Positions 1 to 7,212 of a stretch of DNA of 12,067 nt are shown here, in pieces. Source of the DNA: Ferrimicrobium sp. (GTDB lineage Bacteria > Actinomycetota > Acidimicrobiia > Acidimicrobiales > Acidimicrobiaceae). Every line of letters begins with the position of its first letter. Position 1 is the stretch's first letter. The position numbers and the translations under genes are program-made. The stretch lies in NCBI GenBank assembly GCA_027365375.1, contig DAHXNM010000064.1, forward strand, positions 1 to 12,067, read 5' to 3'. The notes below the pieces were generated by a model, which was not told the origin of the DNA, ran no database searches, and worked only from the letters and a program-made list of their open reading frames with translations.

Positions 1-74
1 AAATCAATCGAAAGGAGCCAATTCTCGACCCATCAGATATACACTTCAAACAGTCCGTCTCGCACCCTCTAGGG

Positions 75-109
75 GGTGGCAAGTTTCAGCGAGAATGGGT
101 GGCAGATTT
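75..109. repeat. Two GGTGGC-type direct repeats, possible IS21-family end remnant
   Basis: GGTGGCAAGTTTC at 75-87 recurs as GGTGGCAGATTTC at 98-110, a spacing of 23 bases, with purine-rich GCGAGAAT-like sequence between. Short tandem repeats of this style (GGTGGCAA-TTTC separated by gag-aat) are typical of the multiple terminal repeats of IS21-family elements. No transposase frame is readable in 1-230, so at most the end of an element is present, or one whose body lies left of the window. The family assignment is from memory of the repeat style, not from alignment. Confidence 0.3.
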
Positions 110-190
110 CGCAGGGATACGCAAGGATGTACCACGCTGGCGTATTCGTCCAGTTCGTCCAGTTTGTCAAGTAGATGCCCAGACTGATCA

Positions 191-220
191 CAAAAAGACG
201 CTTGTACTGGGATCCGTCTG
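191..220 (-). terminator. Weak candidate intrinsic terminator after the binding-protein gene
   Basis: Read on the minus strand, AGACG (from 219) pairs with CGTCT (ending at 196) across a 14-base loop and runs straight into TTTTT. It starts about 11 bases past the stop codon of the solute-binding protein gene. The position and T-run fit a terminator, but the stem is only five pairs and the loop is long. Confidence 0.35.
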
Positions 221-230
221 GTCGGTGGCG

Positions 231-2069
231 TTACTTGAGACGCCACTCCTCTGGGAAGAGGATCCCGTAGGGATTCTGCTCCACACCGTGGAGTGAGGTC
301 GAAATCGCCGAGACCTGTGATGCTGGGAATGGCTGGTAGAGAACTGGAAGATTCTTCGCCATGAAGTCCTGATAGGCAGCCAAGGTCGAGCTAGTGTTGG
401 AGCTGGTATGCGTCTGGTTGATCAGGCTGGTAGCCTGCGTGTTAGAGTAACCCTCAGGGTTCGCGCCAGCACCAGGCAAGTAGAATGTGCCACCTGTGGG
501 TAGGAAATCTGGGCCGTAGGTCCATCCACCACCCCAGTTAGCCATCTGCCACTTGCATGAAGGCTGGCTTGGGGAGCAGCTTGCTGCTCCCGAGATTACA
601 GTATTAAACGGTGCTGACGTCAAGTTGATGCCAACCCCGATGCTCTTAGCGGCAGATGCGAATGCCTCCATCTCCTGCTTAAGCGATGTCACGCCAGAGG
701 CGTATTGGAGTTGCAGGCCGTTGAGGCTCGTTCCTTTGCTGATGCCTGAGCCACACTCGGTCGCTGTCGTTCCAGGTGACTCACAAGTCATGACACCATT
801 CACAACCTTCCAGCCATGACTTGTCAATAGATTCTTGGCTGCGCTTGTCGAGTATGGATATGGATTCTTTTTGGTATATGAGTCCACAAAGGGATTAGTC
901 GGTGCAATTGGCACTGGACTATAGCTAGGCACCCCATAGCCGGCCAAGAAGGTATGGATCCACGCTGGTTGATCGATCAGGTGCTCAAGGGCTTGGCGGA
1001 AGTAGAGCTGATGGTAGACGGGTCCATAGGTAGGGCTGTTGTAGTTCATGGGAATGTAATTGAAGCCAAAGACGGTCCATGGTGAAACGCCGTAACCTGT
1101 GCTCTCGATTCGAGTCTTCTGCTGGATGTCCGAAGAGGGAAGATAGCCATAGCTGATTTGATTATTGCCGGCGGCTAGTACATTGAACTCACCGGAATCG
1201 GATGTAAACGGTAGTTCGATGAACTCTTTGATAGTCGGCTTTACCGGACCGGAGTACAACTTATTAGGGACAAAGACTGCCTTACCTTCGGTTGTAAAGC
1301 TCTTCAACTTCCACGGACCATCAACGACTGACCAGATTGGACTTGAAGCATAAGTTGCCAGGTCAGTTGCTTGCGCATTGAGAAACTTGTAGACCGCTTG
1401 TGCCCCAGCCGTCGTGGTATCTGGCAGGTTCGGAGTGTTTGCCGTTGGAGCAGGAGCGGAGAGCGATGTGCGATCCCAGGCCATGGGTATCGGCACAACC
1501 TGGCTGAGCTCGTTGTAGGTGAACCAGGTTGGGCTGTAGGACGCATTGAGTTGAAACCTCACCGTATGAGCGTTAACGGCGGTGGTAGAGACGACATTGT
1601 CTGGAAACTCTCCAGGTACATAGGCGCCCCAATCTGTCTTGTTCGCCTTGAGAAGGTTCATCCAAAATACGATGCTGCGTGCTGTGATCGGCTGACCATC
1701 CGAGAACTTCCAGTTCTTTAGTGAGATAGTAACCGTTCTATTGCCATTCGTATAGACCGGCTTGTTGCCTATTGAGAGCGAATAGTTGATCTCAGCCTTG
1801 TTGCCCACTCCAAAGACGTACATTGGCCGCCACATTAGATATTGGAACTGGTCGTTGTTGGCGACAGAGAAGTCGGTTCCCGGAGTAAGCCAAAAGATAT
1901 AGTTCGGGGTGGCACCTGGTTGCTCCGCAAAGGTCACCACTCCACTGTTGGCGCTTTGACTGCTGCTCTTCTTGGTGGAGTTTGCCGAGCTGCTCGATCC
2001 GCATGCTGCCAAGAGGGATGCCGCAACTATTGCTGCCCCGCCCAACTTTAGAATCTTCAGATTACGCAT
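231..2069 (-). CDS. ABC transporter substrate-binding lipoprotein, family 5 (DppA/OppA-like)
   Basis: This 612-residue protein should be the extracytoplasmic receptor of an ABC importer for peptides or similar solutes (nickel- and glycoside-binding members also exist). The N-terminus is a lipoprotein signal: a positively charged start (MRNLKILK), a hydrophobic stretch, then lipobox L20-A-A-C23, so Cys23 should be lipidated and the mature protein anchored to the membrane. A Ser/Asn-rich linker follows (about 24-44). The stretch NWKFSDGQPITARSI (about 119-133) matches the family signature F-x-DG-x-x-x-T-A-x-D/S-V near the start of the binding domain. Length is in the usual 500-620 range. It starts at ATG 2069 behind a G-rich stretch (GGGGGTAGGG). 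No permease or ATPase gene lies in the window, so it is an orphan here unless partners lie left of position 1. The substrate cannot be told from sequence. Confidence 0.92.
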   Translation of the reverse strand: MRNLKILKLGGAAIVAASLLAACGSSSSANSTKKSSSQSANSGVVTFAEQPGATPNYIFWLTPGTDFSVANNDQFQYLMWRPMYVFGVGNKAEINYSLSIGNKPVYTNGNRTVTISLKNWKFSDGQPITARSIVFWMNLLKANKTDWGAYVPGEFPDNVVSTTAVNAHTVRFQLNASYSPTWFTYNELSQVVPIPMAWDRTSLSAPAPTANTPNLPDTTTAGAQAVYKFLNAQATDLATYASSPIWSVVDGPWKLKSFTTEGKAVFVPNKLYSGPVKPTIKEFIELPFTSDSGEFNVLAAGNNQISYGYLPSSDIQQKTRIESTGYGVSPWTVFGFNYIPMNYNSPTYGPVYHQLYFRQALEHLIDQPAWIHTFLAGYGVPSYSPVPIAPTNPFVDSYTKKNPYPYSTSAAKNLLTSHGWKVVNGVMTCESPGTTATECGSGISKGTSLNGLQLQYASGVTSLKQEMEAFASAAKSIGVGINLTSAPFNTVISGAASCSPSQPSCKWQMANWGGGWTYGPDFLPTGGTFYLPGAGANPEGYSNTQATSLINQTHTSSNTSSTLAAYQDFMAKNLPVLYQPFPASQVSAISTSLHGVEQNPYGILFPEEWRLK

Positions 2070-2102
2070 TGCCCTACCCCCATAAAATCTGCTTGAGCTA
2101 GA

Positions 2103-2108
2103 ATTATA
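2103..2108 (-). promoter_or_regulatory. Probable -10 box (TATAAT) of the solute-binding protein gene
   Basis: The minus strand reads a perfect TATAAT ending 33 bases before the ATG at 2069, which gives a leader of about 27 bases. No good -35 hexamer sits at 17 bases; TTGCAC lies 20 bases upstream, too far for a standard promoter. An activator could compensate, possibly acting at the palindrome further upstream. Confidence 0.5.
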
Positions 2109-2132
2109 CGTCCGGGATCAGCCCATGAGTGC

Positions 2133-2180
2133 AACAATGCTGGGAAAAAGCCGTTTTTCCCTCAGGCGGCACACATTGTT
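2133..2180. repeat. Nested palindrome upstream of the binding-protein promoter
   Basis: GGGAAAAA (2142-2149) and TTTTTCCC (2154-2161) form a perfect 8-bp inverted repeat around GCCG. Outside it, AACAATG (2133-2139) and CATTGTT (2174-2180) form a second perfect 7-bp inverted repeat. It lies just upstream of the -10 box, where an operator or activator site would lie. It could also form a hairpin with T-runs on either strand and act as a bidirectional terminator insulating the gene. Confidence 0.5.
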
Positions 2181-2628
2181 ACAAATTTGAAACCTTCTGG
2201 TAGTGCGTAGGCCGTCGAGAATGGGAGTAAGCCAGGGCTACAAGAATGGATTGCCTTGTGTCCCGACACGGGGTGTCGACGCCTCGAATGTAATAACTGC
2301 CGCTATGGACTGCAAGAGAGCCCAAACCCTCGTATTTCTCTCTGACATCATTCAAGCCGCGCTGGTTTGTGCGTACTTCGAGCGCTAACAAGAATCCAGT
2401 GCTAGTTGCGGCTTACTCCGCGATGCATGCGGCGTGGAGTTTCTAAACGTGCCTACACAAGGTATTCACGGTTCAGTAAGCGGCAAGGAGTTGAGTTAGT
2501 GTCTGTGTCAGCGCCACCAGCGAGGCTTGGGGTCGATGGCTCAAATGGGATTTGCTGCTTCTAACACTCGAGAGGCTCGGACGATGAGGACTTTGGCACA
2601 AGTATATCGATAGCCGTTCGAGTGAGTT
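2181..2628. other. Intergenic stretch, no supportable gene
   Basis: Open frames of 61-70 codons on both strands overlap each other, lack ribosome sites and resemble no family I recognise. A 6-bp stem with 3-base loop (CGACAC-GGG-GTGTCG, 2264-2278) is the only clear local structure. One plus-strand frame at about 2250-2335 has four clustered cysteines but ends soon after, so it may be chance or a gene relic. Confidence 0.4.
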
Positions 2629-3180
2629 TTAGAATACTGCTGCTTCTGCCGTTGCAATATCGCTAGTCCGACCCGGATAACTCACCCACATCATGCAGGA
2701 GTTGAGTTCCTCGACGATGTCTGCAGCTTGTATCGTGCGCTCCCCATCGACCATCGTCTCCGTGGTGTGGGCATCTTCAATCAAGATAAGGTCATAGCCA
2801 CGGTCAAGGGCGCCGTACGCCGTTGCTCGGATACACCAGTTGGTTGCTGCTCCGGCGAGGAGCACGCGGCTCGCACCGATGCGGGCGAGCTCCTCCTCGA
2901 GATCTGTGTCCTCGAAGGCCGAGTTGTAGCTCTTCTCGATCCGCACCTCAGATGGACTTGGGAGGAGTTGTCTGACGAACTGCCAGTCGTCGCTTCCGTG
3001 CACCAGCTCTTGGTCTGCGTGTTGTACCCAGATAACTGGGACTCCCGATGTACGCGCACGTTCCACCACTCTGGCCACATTTGTAACAATACGCTCGGCG
3101 TCCCATGAGTTAGCCATCACTCCCACCTGCACATCGACAACCAACAGCGCCGCCTTGTCTCCATCTCGCACTGTCGCCAA
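2629..3180 (-). CDS. Isochorismatase-family cysteine hydrolase
   Basis: The 183-residue protein belongs to the isochorismatase-like superfamily (cysteine hydrolases acting on isochorismate, nicotinamide, N-carbamoyl compounds and other amides). It has the full catalytic triad: Asp16 in LLVVDVQ, Lys83 in IEKSYNSAF, and Cys116 in AATNWCIRATA. WVQH at about 51-54 occupies the usual strand after the first helix. The length is normal for the family. The start is TTG at 3180, chosen because AAGGGGGTG (3188-3196 on this strand) sits 7 bases upstream; the next in-frame start, GTG at 3171, has no such site. It stands alone, more than 440 bases from both neighbours. The substrate is not predictable; nicotinamidases usually carry extra metal-binding His/Asp residues that I do not clearly see, so a small-amide or carbamoyl hydrolase is equally likely. 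Confidence 0.9.
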   Translation of the reverse strand: MATVRDGDKAALLVVDVQVGVMANSWDAERIVTNVARVVERARTSGVPVIWVQHADQELVHGSDDWQFVRQLLPSPSEVRIEKSYNSAFEDTDLEEELARIGASRVLLAGAATNWCIRATAYGALDRGYDLILIEDAHTTETMVDGERTIQAADIVEELNSCMMWVSYPGRTSDIATAEAAVF

Positions 3181-3621
3181 CTACTCGCACCCCCTTGGCA
3201 TTTTCAAGCCTTCCCTTCTCACGCTAGCGCTTCGTTGTGTGGTCGAAGCAAGCCGCGATGGTTTATTGGGCTTACTTGCATCCGGACACCCAAGTGGTTC
3301 GTCATGGTGCTCCAAATCAAGGGGCAGTAGGTGATCATGCAACTGACGCTCACAACTAGACATCTCTTGCTAGCAAACACCGGAGATTAGGCAACGATGG
3401 ATGCGGCTGGAGTGCGGCATGGTAAGGGTTGCGATTAATGCCTCAGTTGTATCGGAGCCGTATTGGTCGATTGCATTCCCAGTGATTATCGATCTCGTGA
3501 ACAGTTCCATCCTTCTCGTCCTGACTGGGCTGTATGAGGCCTACTCATGTTTCCAAAAGGTCTCGGGGGCCAGAATTCATGCCCTCGTTGCTGGAAGCGA
3601 GAATGCGGAACGGTCGATGAT
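3181..3621. other. Spacer between hydrolase and carbonic anhydrase genes
   Basis: Two short open frames occur here. One is minus strand 3363-3181, whose TAG stop directly abuts the TTG start of the hydrolase; it is 60 codons, with only a weak site AGCAAGAG before its ATG. The other is plus strand 3401-3667, with a hydrophobic middle, but it runs into the 3' end of the carbonic anhydrase gene on the other strand. Neither resembles a known protein and I call neither a gene. A promoter for the hydrolase must lie here, but none stands out. Confidence 0.35.
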
Positions 3622-4119
3622 TCAGCTGGCTGTCACCTCTTGGAGGTGTCCCGTCTTGTCTTCGTAGACAAAACCGCGAATTGCTGAACGTAACGGCAGG
3701 AACGGTGTATTTTGTAGCCTTGTGATCGAGTCACGTACGTCGGCTACTGAGTCAGTGAAGGATCTTGGAATCCATGTAGGTTTCACACCTGTGTCGCTGG
3801 TGATCTGATCGAGAAACTCATCATCTCGAAAGGTTCGCATACCACAATCGAGGTGATGCACCAGGATAATCTCCTCGGTGCCGAGCAGACGTTGAGAGAT
3901 CGTCAAGGAACGAATAACGTCGTCGGTGACGACGCCTCCGGCGTTGCGAATCACATGAGCGTCTCCTTCTGCAAGTCCGAAGATCCCGTAAGGATTCAAT
4001 CTGGCGTCCATGCAGACTACGATGGCGACGTGGCGAGCAGGAGGCATCGCTAGGTCACCTTTGGTGAAGTTGGAGCTGTAGTTCTTGGCGTTCTCAAGCA
4101 ACTCTTCGGTGACAGTCAT
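3622..4119 (-). CDS. Beta-class carbonic anhydrase, Rv1284-like
   Basis: The 165-residue cytoplasmic zinc enzyme should interconvert CO2 and bicarbonate. Zinc ligands are visible as Cys36 (VVCMDARL), His89 and Cys92 (HHLDCGM), with the Asp38-Arg40 dyad that opens the type I active site. HVIRNAGGVVTDDVIRSL (about 55-72) is the conserved helix and turn after the first ligand. Length and the order of motifs, including the RGFVYE...GHLQEV ending, match the short mycobacterial Rv1284 (MtCA1) type, which lacks the long N-terminal helices of plant-type enzymes. The ATG at 4119 has an excellent ribosome site, AGGAGGT, at 4124-4130. A TATAAA-like stretch lies immediately upstream of that site, but it is too close to leave an untranslated leader and I do not call it a promoter. 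The gene stands alone. Confidence 0.95.
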   Translation of the reverse strand: MTVTEELLENAKNYSSNFTKGDLAMPPARHVAIVVCMDARLNPYGIFGLAEGDAHVIRNAGGVVTDDVIRSLTISQRLLGTEEIILVHHLDCGMRTFRDDEFLDQITSDTGVKPTWIPRSFTDSVADVRDSITRLQNTPFLPLRSAIRGFVYEDKTGHLQEVTAS

Positions 4120-4279
4120 GATGACCTCCTAGGTTTATACCCTACCAAACTAGTCGGCTTTGTCTTGACTGGCAGCCCATGAAGCCACATACGTATTGGC
4201 TTCGGCCCACGATCGGTGATTCTCTCGCTGATCGTTAGGCGATACTGTTTATTACAGCGGGCCAAAAATCGGAACTTGT

Positions 4280-4319
4280 GTCGACGATTCTAGGAGATAG
4301 ACAAACCATCTTCGTCGAC
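4280..4319. repeat. 8-bp inverted repeat upstream of the aldolase pseudogene
   Basis: GTCGACGA (4280-4287) is repeated inverted as TCGTCGAC (4312-4319), 24 bases apart. It sits 30-70 bases before the first readable codons of the plus-strand aldolase relic, so it may be a leftover operator of that gene. The rest of 4120-4349 shows no gene; TTGACT at 4165-4170 on the plus strand lacks a convincing -10 partner. Confidence 0.4.
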
Positions 4320-4349
4320 GGATTATCCTAACTCAGCTCTGGAAAGGAG

Positions 4350-5001
4350 GTTGGTGCGAGGGTTGAGGTCGGGTCGATTGAGTCGATGGATCCACTTCAC
4401 CACGATGGTGCCTAGCGTGATCACAACCTCGAGGCACTTCGGTGTGTCGAGAATAAAGGATGTATTGTATCTACATATTCGATGGTCGCAGCTCTGCCGA
4501 TTGGTGCATCTACTATCGTTGGTGTACCCGCCCATGGATGCGCTGGTGTTCAACGAGTGTTTGATGCAGGTGTCGTGGCGCCCCATGTCTCCGATCTTGA
4601 TGAAGCTAAACATGACTTGCTCCTATGATGCATCCGCCTTTGGGACCACGTGGCGCTGGCGGCATGCGTACCGGAGGCTTGGGTCTCGACCCGGTTGCTG
4701 TTGGTCGTCATGCCGAAGTGAACGATGTTTGGCGGATCCTCATGAGTGAGGAGTACTGGGCGGTCGAACGGGTCGAGAAGATCGTGAGCGTCGAGTATCG
4801 CAGCGCGGTATTCATCGGCCTTAGTGATCGTTCGATGAGCATGGGACTTGCGTGTGCGGACACAAGGTGATTTCAGCGATAGCGCGCCTACGCGACGCGA
4901 CCAAGGCCGGTAGCGCGAGAGTGAGCACCGTAGCTCCGACTGACTGTGGCAGCAGCGCTGGGAGGATAGTCATGGTTGCCTATGTCTCCCCGACTTTGTA
5001 G
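4350..5001 (+). pseudogene. Decayed HpcH/HpaI-family aldolase gene
   Basis: Three plus-strand frames joined in order reproduce an HpcH/HpaI (class II pyruvate-type, citrate-lyase-beta-like) aldolase. Segment 1 (4350-4625): VEVGSIESMD resembles the family N-terminal stretch E-I-G-S-P-E; DHNLEAL corresponds to the E-H-G/N motif; VQRVFDAG then APHVSDLDEA matches the core RVLDAGA-x-x-V-x-PHV-x-T-x-x-EA. Segment 2 (4625-4870, shifted): PPLGPRGAGG matches the YPP-x-G-x-RG loop and AVFIGLSDRSMSMG matches the VFIGPADLSxSMG motif. Segment 3 (4864-5001, shifted again): VISAIARLRDATKAG, STVAPT and MVAYVS match the C-terminal helix, strand and end. Lesions: TAG at 4413, missing residues near it, a frameshift near 4623, another near 4866. 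The glutamate ligand region (normally Q-I-E) reads MSEE and the GP-A-D loop has lost its proline. AAGGAGG at 4344-4350 may be the old ribosome site. The gene is not functional as written. Confidence 0.75.
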
Positions 5002-5160
5002 GACATCCTGCTACCCATACTTGTGGAGAAATGGTAATTAACAGCAGCTATACGTTCTACTTGCATTAAGAATGAGTTGCGTGCAGCGAGCTGCGTGATT
5101 CTAATCTGGGTCAAGATTTCCACTGGATGCTCACCATGGGTTCGGTGTTCCACACCCTAT

Positions 5161-6237
5161 TCACCGAGGCTGTTGGTGTGTCGGGTGGACGTGCCCCTCT
5201 TCATGGTCTGTCTGGTTAACACCTGGCGAGAGACTGTGAGTACTGGAGAGAAAATAGCGATAAAACACGTAACCTGGAGGCAGTCCTATCAGTAGGTTCA
5301 TGATCCGGTATACCGTCGTGACGGCGACCGCTAACGGAAAGTTGACGCCCAAGGCGATCAGGGTGCCAGCCATGCCCAACTCGAACACTCCGGTACTGAT
5401 GATCACCCCTCCAAAGATGCTGACGATGTTGGCGAAGAGATACGCCATGACAGCGATGCCAGGGTCAACCGTTTCCCCGAAGGCGAGAAAGGCCATATAG
5501 AAGGTCGCTATCTCTATGACGATGTAAAGTATCGACCATCCAAACGGCTGTAACATTCGCCTTTTGTTGCTGGTCATGGCGTGATAGCCGACGTAGAATT
5601 GGTCGACAAAGTTAAACAGCTTGTCTTCGTTGAGCGATCTGAAGAGTCGCTTCAGGTGTTTCACAACTGCGTGGATAACTCGCCGAAGGAGTTGCTCATG
5701 TTGCACCAGAGCTACCAAGCCGACGGCAAGGATTGTGATACCGATTGCCGAGAGCAGCGTGACCTCAAGCAGCGAGTGTCCACTTCTCCCACTTTCGGCG
5801 TCAATAAGTACGAAACCAACTGGCATCATGAGCAGTACTGCCAACGCACTAAAGGCGTAACGCATCAGCTGGACCAAAACACTCACTCCACGGGGCACCT
5901 TCGGGGCAAGTACTTGGGAAAGATAACCAGCACCAGCGAGTCCGGCGGACGGGACGAGGTAGTTTACGAAGTTAGTTGCGAGAGCTCCTGCGAAAAGACG
6001 TGTCGTGTTGACGTCATAGCTGAATATTCGTAGTATCGATCGGTAGTAGAGACCATTTAGCCAGTAACTTCCCAGCTGAACGAGGACCACGGAGGCGAGC
6101 ACGTACCAGCGTAGCTTTGTGAGAAGCGGGAGAAATTGGCTTAGCGAGCTGCGATTCTCAAACAAGACGAGTGCAAGGCCAAGAAGTCCTAAAACTGCAA
6201 AAATTCGGCGTACAAGTTTGGGGGAGCTCTTTTTCAT
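5161..6237 (-). CDS. Multi-pass membrane protein, LPG-synthase transmembrane domain (UPF0104) family
   Basis: The 358-residue integral membrane protein has about eight hydrophobic segments (roughly 11-28, 44-62, 83-103, 126-146, 158-178, 232-254, 262-282, 286-328). The layout and motifs fit the flippase-like domain of lysylphosphatidylglycerol synthases (PF03706): NYLVPSAGLAGAGY near 92-105, and FGGVIISTGVFELGMAGTL near 275-293, matching the family P/S-x-GGxGxxE-x-x-x motif, then a YRIMNLLIGLPPGY segment. The soluble aminoacyl-transferase domain of MprF is absent, so this is the stand-alone version, often linked to lipid or polyprenol-sugar transport with no defined activity. The tail (344-354) is rich in His and acidic residues. 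ATG 6237 is the only in-frame start before an upstream stop; only a weak AGGA precedes it, two bases away. It stands alone between long spacers. Confidence 0.85.
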   Translation of the reverse strand: MKKSSPKLVRRIFAVLGLLGLALVLFENRSSLSQFLPLLTKLRWYVLASVVLVQLGSYWLNGLYYRSILRIFSYDVNTTRLFAGALATNFVNYLVPSAGLAGAGYLSQVLAPKVPRGVSVLVQLMRYAFSALAVLLMMPVGFVLIDAESGRSGHSLLEVTLLSAIGITILAVGLVALVQHEQLLRRVIHAVVKHLKRLFRSLNEDKLFNFVDQFYVGYHAMTSNKRRMLQPFGWSILYIVIEIATFYMAFLAFGETVDPGIAVMAYLFANIVSIFGGVIISTGVFELGMAGTLIALGVNFPLAVAVTTVYRIMNLLIGLPPGYVFYRYFLSSTHSLSPGVNQTDHEEGHVHPTHQQPR

Positions 6238-6284
6238 GATCCTAGCAGACAGGCCTCTGTGTGGTTGGTGGAGTAGGTCGTCAC

Positions 6285-6314
6285 ACGATCGCCAAGCGGG
6301 ATACGATCGCCAAG
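6285..6314. repeat. 12-bp direct repeat with 18-bp period
   Basis: ACGATCGCCAAG occurs at 6285-6296 and again, identical, at 6303-6314. It lies 48-77 bases upstream of the start of the membrane-protein gene on the minus strand, where it reads CTTGGCGATCGT twice. The placement suits a regulator site, but the 18-bp period also equals six codons in an unconvincing minus-strand frame, so it could be a simple duplication. Confidence 0.55.
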
Positions 6315-6986
6315 GAAGCTAGATGGGCAGCTGTCGACGTTCTTCAGTGGACCAGAGAACGGGTAGGTGCTAACCCTTTGGCGTGAACCCACTCGGGTGC
6401 CAGCAATTAGCCGCGCATGTGGCGCGAATCTCTTACTTGGAGCTAATCTTCTAATCTTCATTGCCAGACACTAACTCTGTCTAACCAAGCTCGTGGATCT
6501 GGATAATGACAGTTGTTGCAAGGCAATAATCTGGTCATCTTTGGCTGGAAGCCATGTTTACCATCGATGAGGACATAAGTGTGACCTGAAGTTCGGCCTC
6601 TCGCGCCGTAATGACGGGCTTCGCTGGGTTGCGCATGGGCAAGCTGCATGGCCAACCTACCTCGTCAGGCATGGCCGGCCTAGACGATGGGTCGAGGGCT
6701 GCAAAAAAGACGGGCAGGCTGCTTCATTAGACTGGTTTGTCTCGTCATTTGGTGGGTGGAGTTGAAGAGGAACCTGATACATTGTTGTGCCGCAATTATC
6801 ATCCTAGTGTGATAGTCGTAGGGGTGGTGGAGTCTGTTCTTGCTTGGGGCCTCAGGCGCTTGCACGGATGCATTTGCTCTCTTACGGGCTGACTAGCGGC
6901 TACTCGGTCCCTGGATCGCTTCGCTGGCTGTGCAGCAGTCTTGGTGGAGCGTCAGCCGTAGAACTGAACCCCATAGGAGTGAAGTG
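6315..6986. other. Long spacer, no recognisable gene
   Basis: Several frames of 60-75 codons exist on both strands (minus 6461-6234, 6655-6458, 6865-6680), but none has a family motif or a good ribosome site, and they are interrupted like decayed sequence. GGCTGAC (6887-6893) has an inverted copy GTCAGCC (6951-6957), probably chance at that distance. No tRNA-like T-loop was seen. The stretch looks like eroded former coding DNA, but I cannot name what it was. Confidence 0.35.
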
Positions 6987-7118
6987 ATGCAGCTCTTTGA
7001 TCGTTCTCTGTATGAGCTTGAACGTGGGCTGACGAGGGCGCTTTTTATTAAGTCAAGCTCGATTCCAGGTGAGCTAGGTCACGTGCGTCGATTCGACAAC
7101 ACCTCAGCCAAAGATTGA
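6987..7118 (+). CDS. Candidate 43-residue small protein
   Basis: The ATG at 6987 is preceded by TAGGAG with a 7-base gap, a good ribosome site in an otherwise empty region. The product starts MQLFDRSLYELERGLTRALF, a plausible amphipathic helix, and ends RRFDNTSAKD. I recognise no family. It could be a genuine small protein or the surviving N-terminus of a lost gene. It is followed by an inverted repeat at 7151-7191. Confidence 0.3.
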   Translation: MQLFDRSLYELERGLTRALFIKSSSIPGELGHVRRFDNTSAKD

Positions 7119-7150
7119 AGCTACCTGTCATGCTTTTCTTACTTGGGTGT

Positions 7151-7191
7151 CAAAGGTGGTGAATCTAGAAGCCTGGAGAGCTGCACCTTTG
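7151..7191. repeat. 8-bp inverted repeat between convergent ORFs
   Basis: CAAAGGTG (7151-7158) pairs with CACCTTTG (7184-7191) over a 25-base loop. It begins 21 bases past the dehydrogenase stop (minus strand) and 32 past the small ORF (plus strand). On the plus strand GTTGTTGAGTTTT follows, mildly T-rich; on the minus strand no T-run follows. It may be a weak shared terminator. Confidence 0.4.
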
Positions 7192-7212
7192 GTTGTTGAG
7201 TTTTAAAGATGA

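Noticed and set aside
99..296. 65-codon plus-strand frame across the end of the binding-protein gene
   Set aside because: It runs antisense into the 3' end of a well-supported gene, and has no ribosome site or family resemblance.
2250..2335. Plus-strand frame with four clustered cysteines, like a zinc ribbon
   Set aside because: It lies between stops at short distance, has no start or ribosome site, and its spacing fits no specific zinc-ribbon family; likely chance.
3634..3648. CACCTC-TTG-GAGGTG hairpin at the end of the carbonic anhydrase gene
   Set aside because: It lies inside the coding sequence and has no T-run after it on either strand, so it is not an intrinsic terminator.
3401..3667. 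88-codon plus-strand ORF with a hydrophobic centre
   Set aside because: It overlaps the 3' end of the carbonic anhydrase gene, lacks a ribosome site and matches nothing known.
4323..4613. 96-codon minus-strand ORF with AGGAG before its ATG
   Set aside because: The opposite strand carries clear aldolase motifs over the same bases, so this is an antisense shadow despite its ribosome site.
5581..6033. 150-codon plus-strand ORF
   Set aside because: It is wholly antisense to the membrane-protein gene, whose hydrophobic segments and family motifs are convincing.
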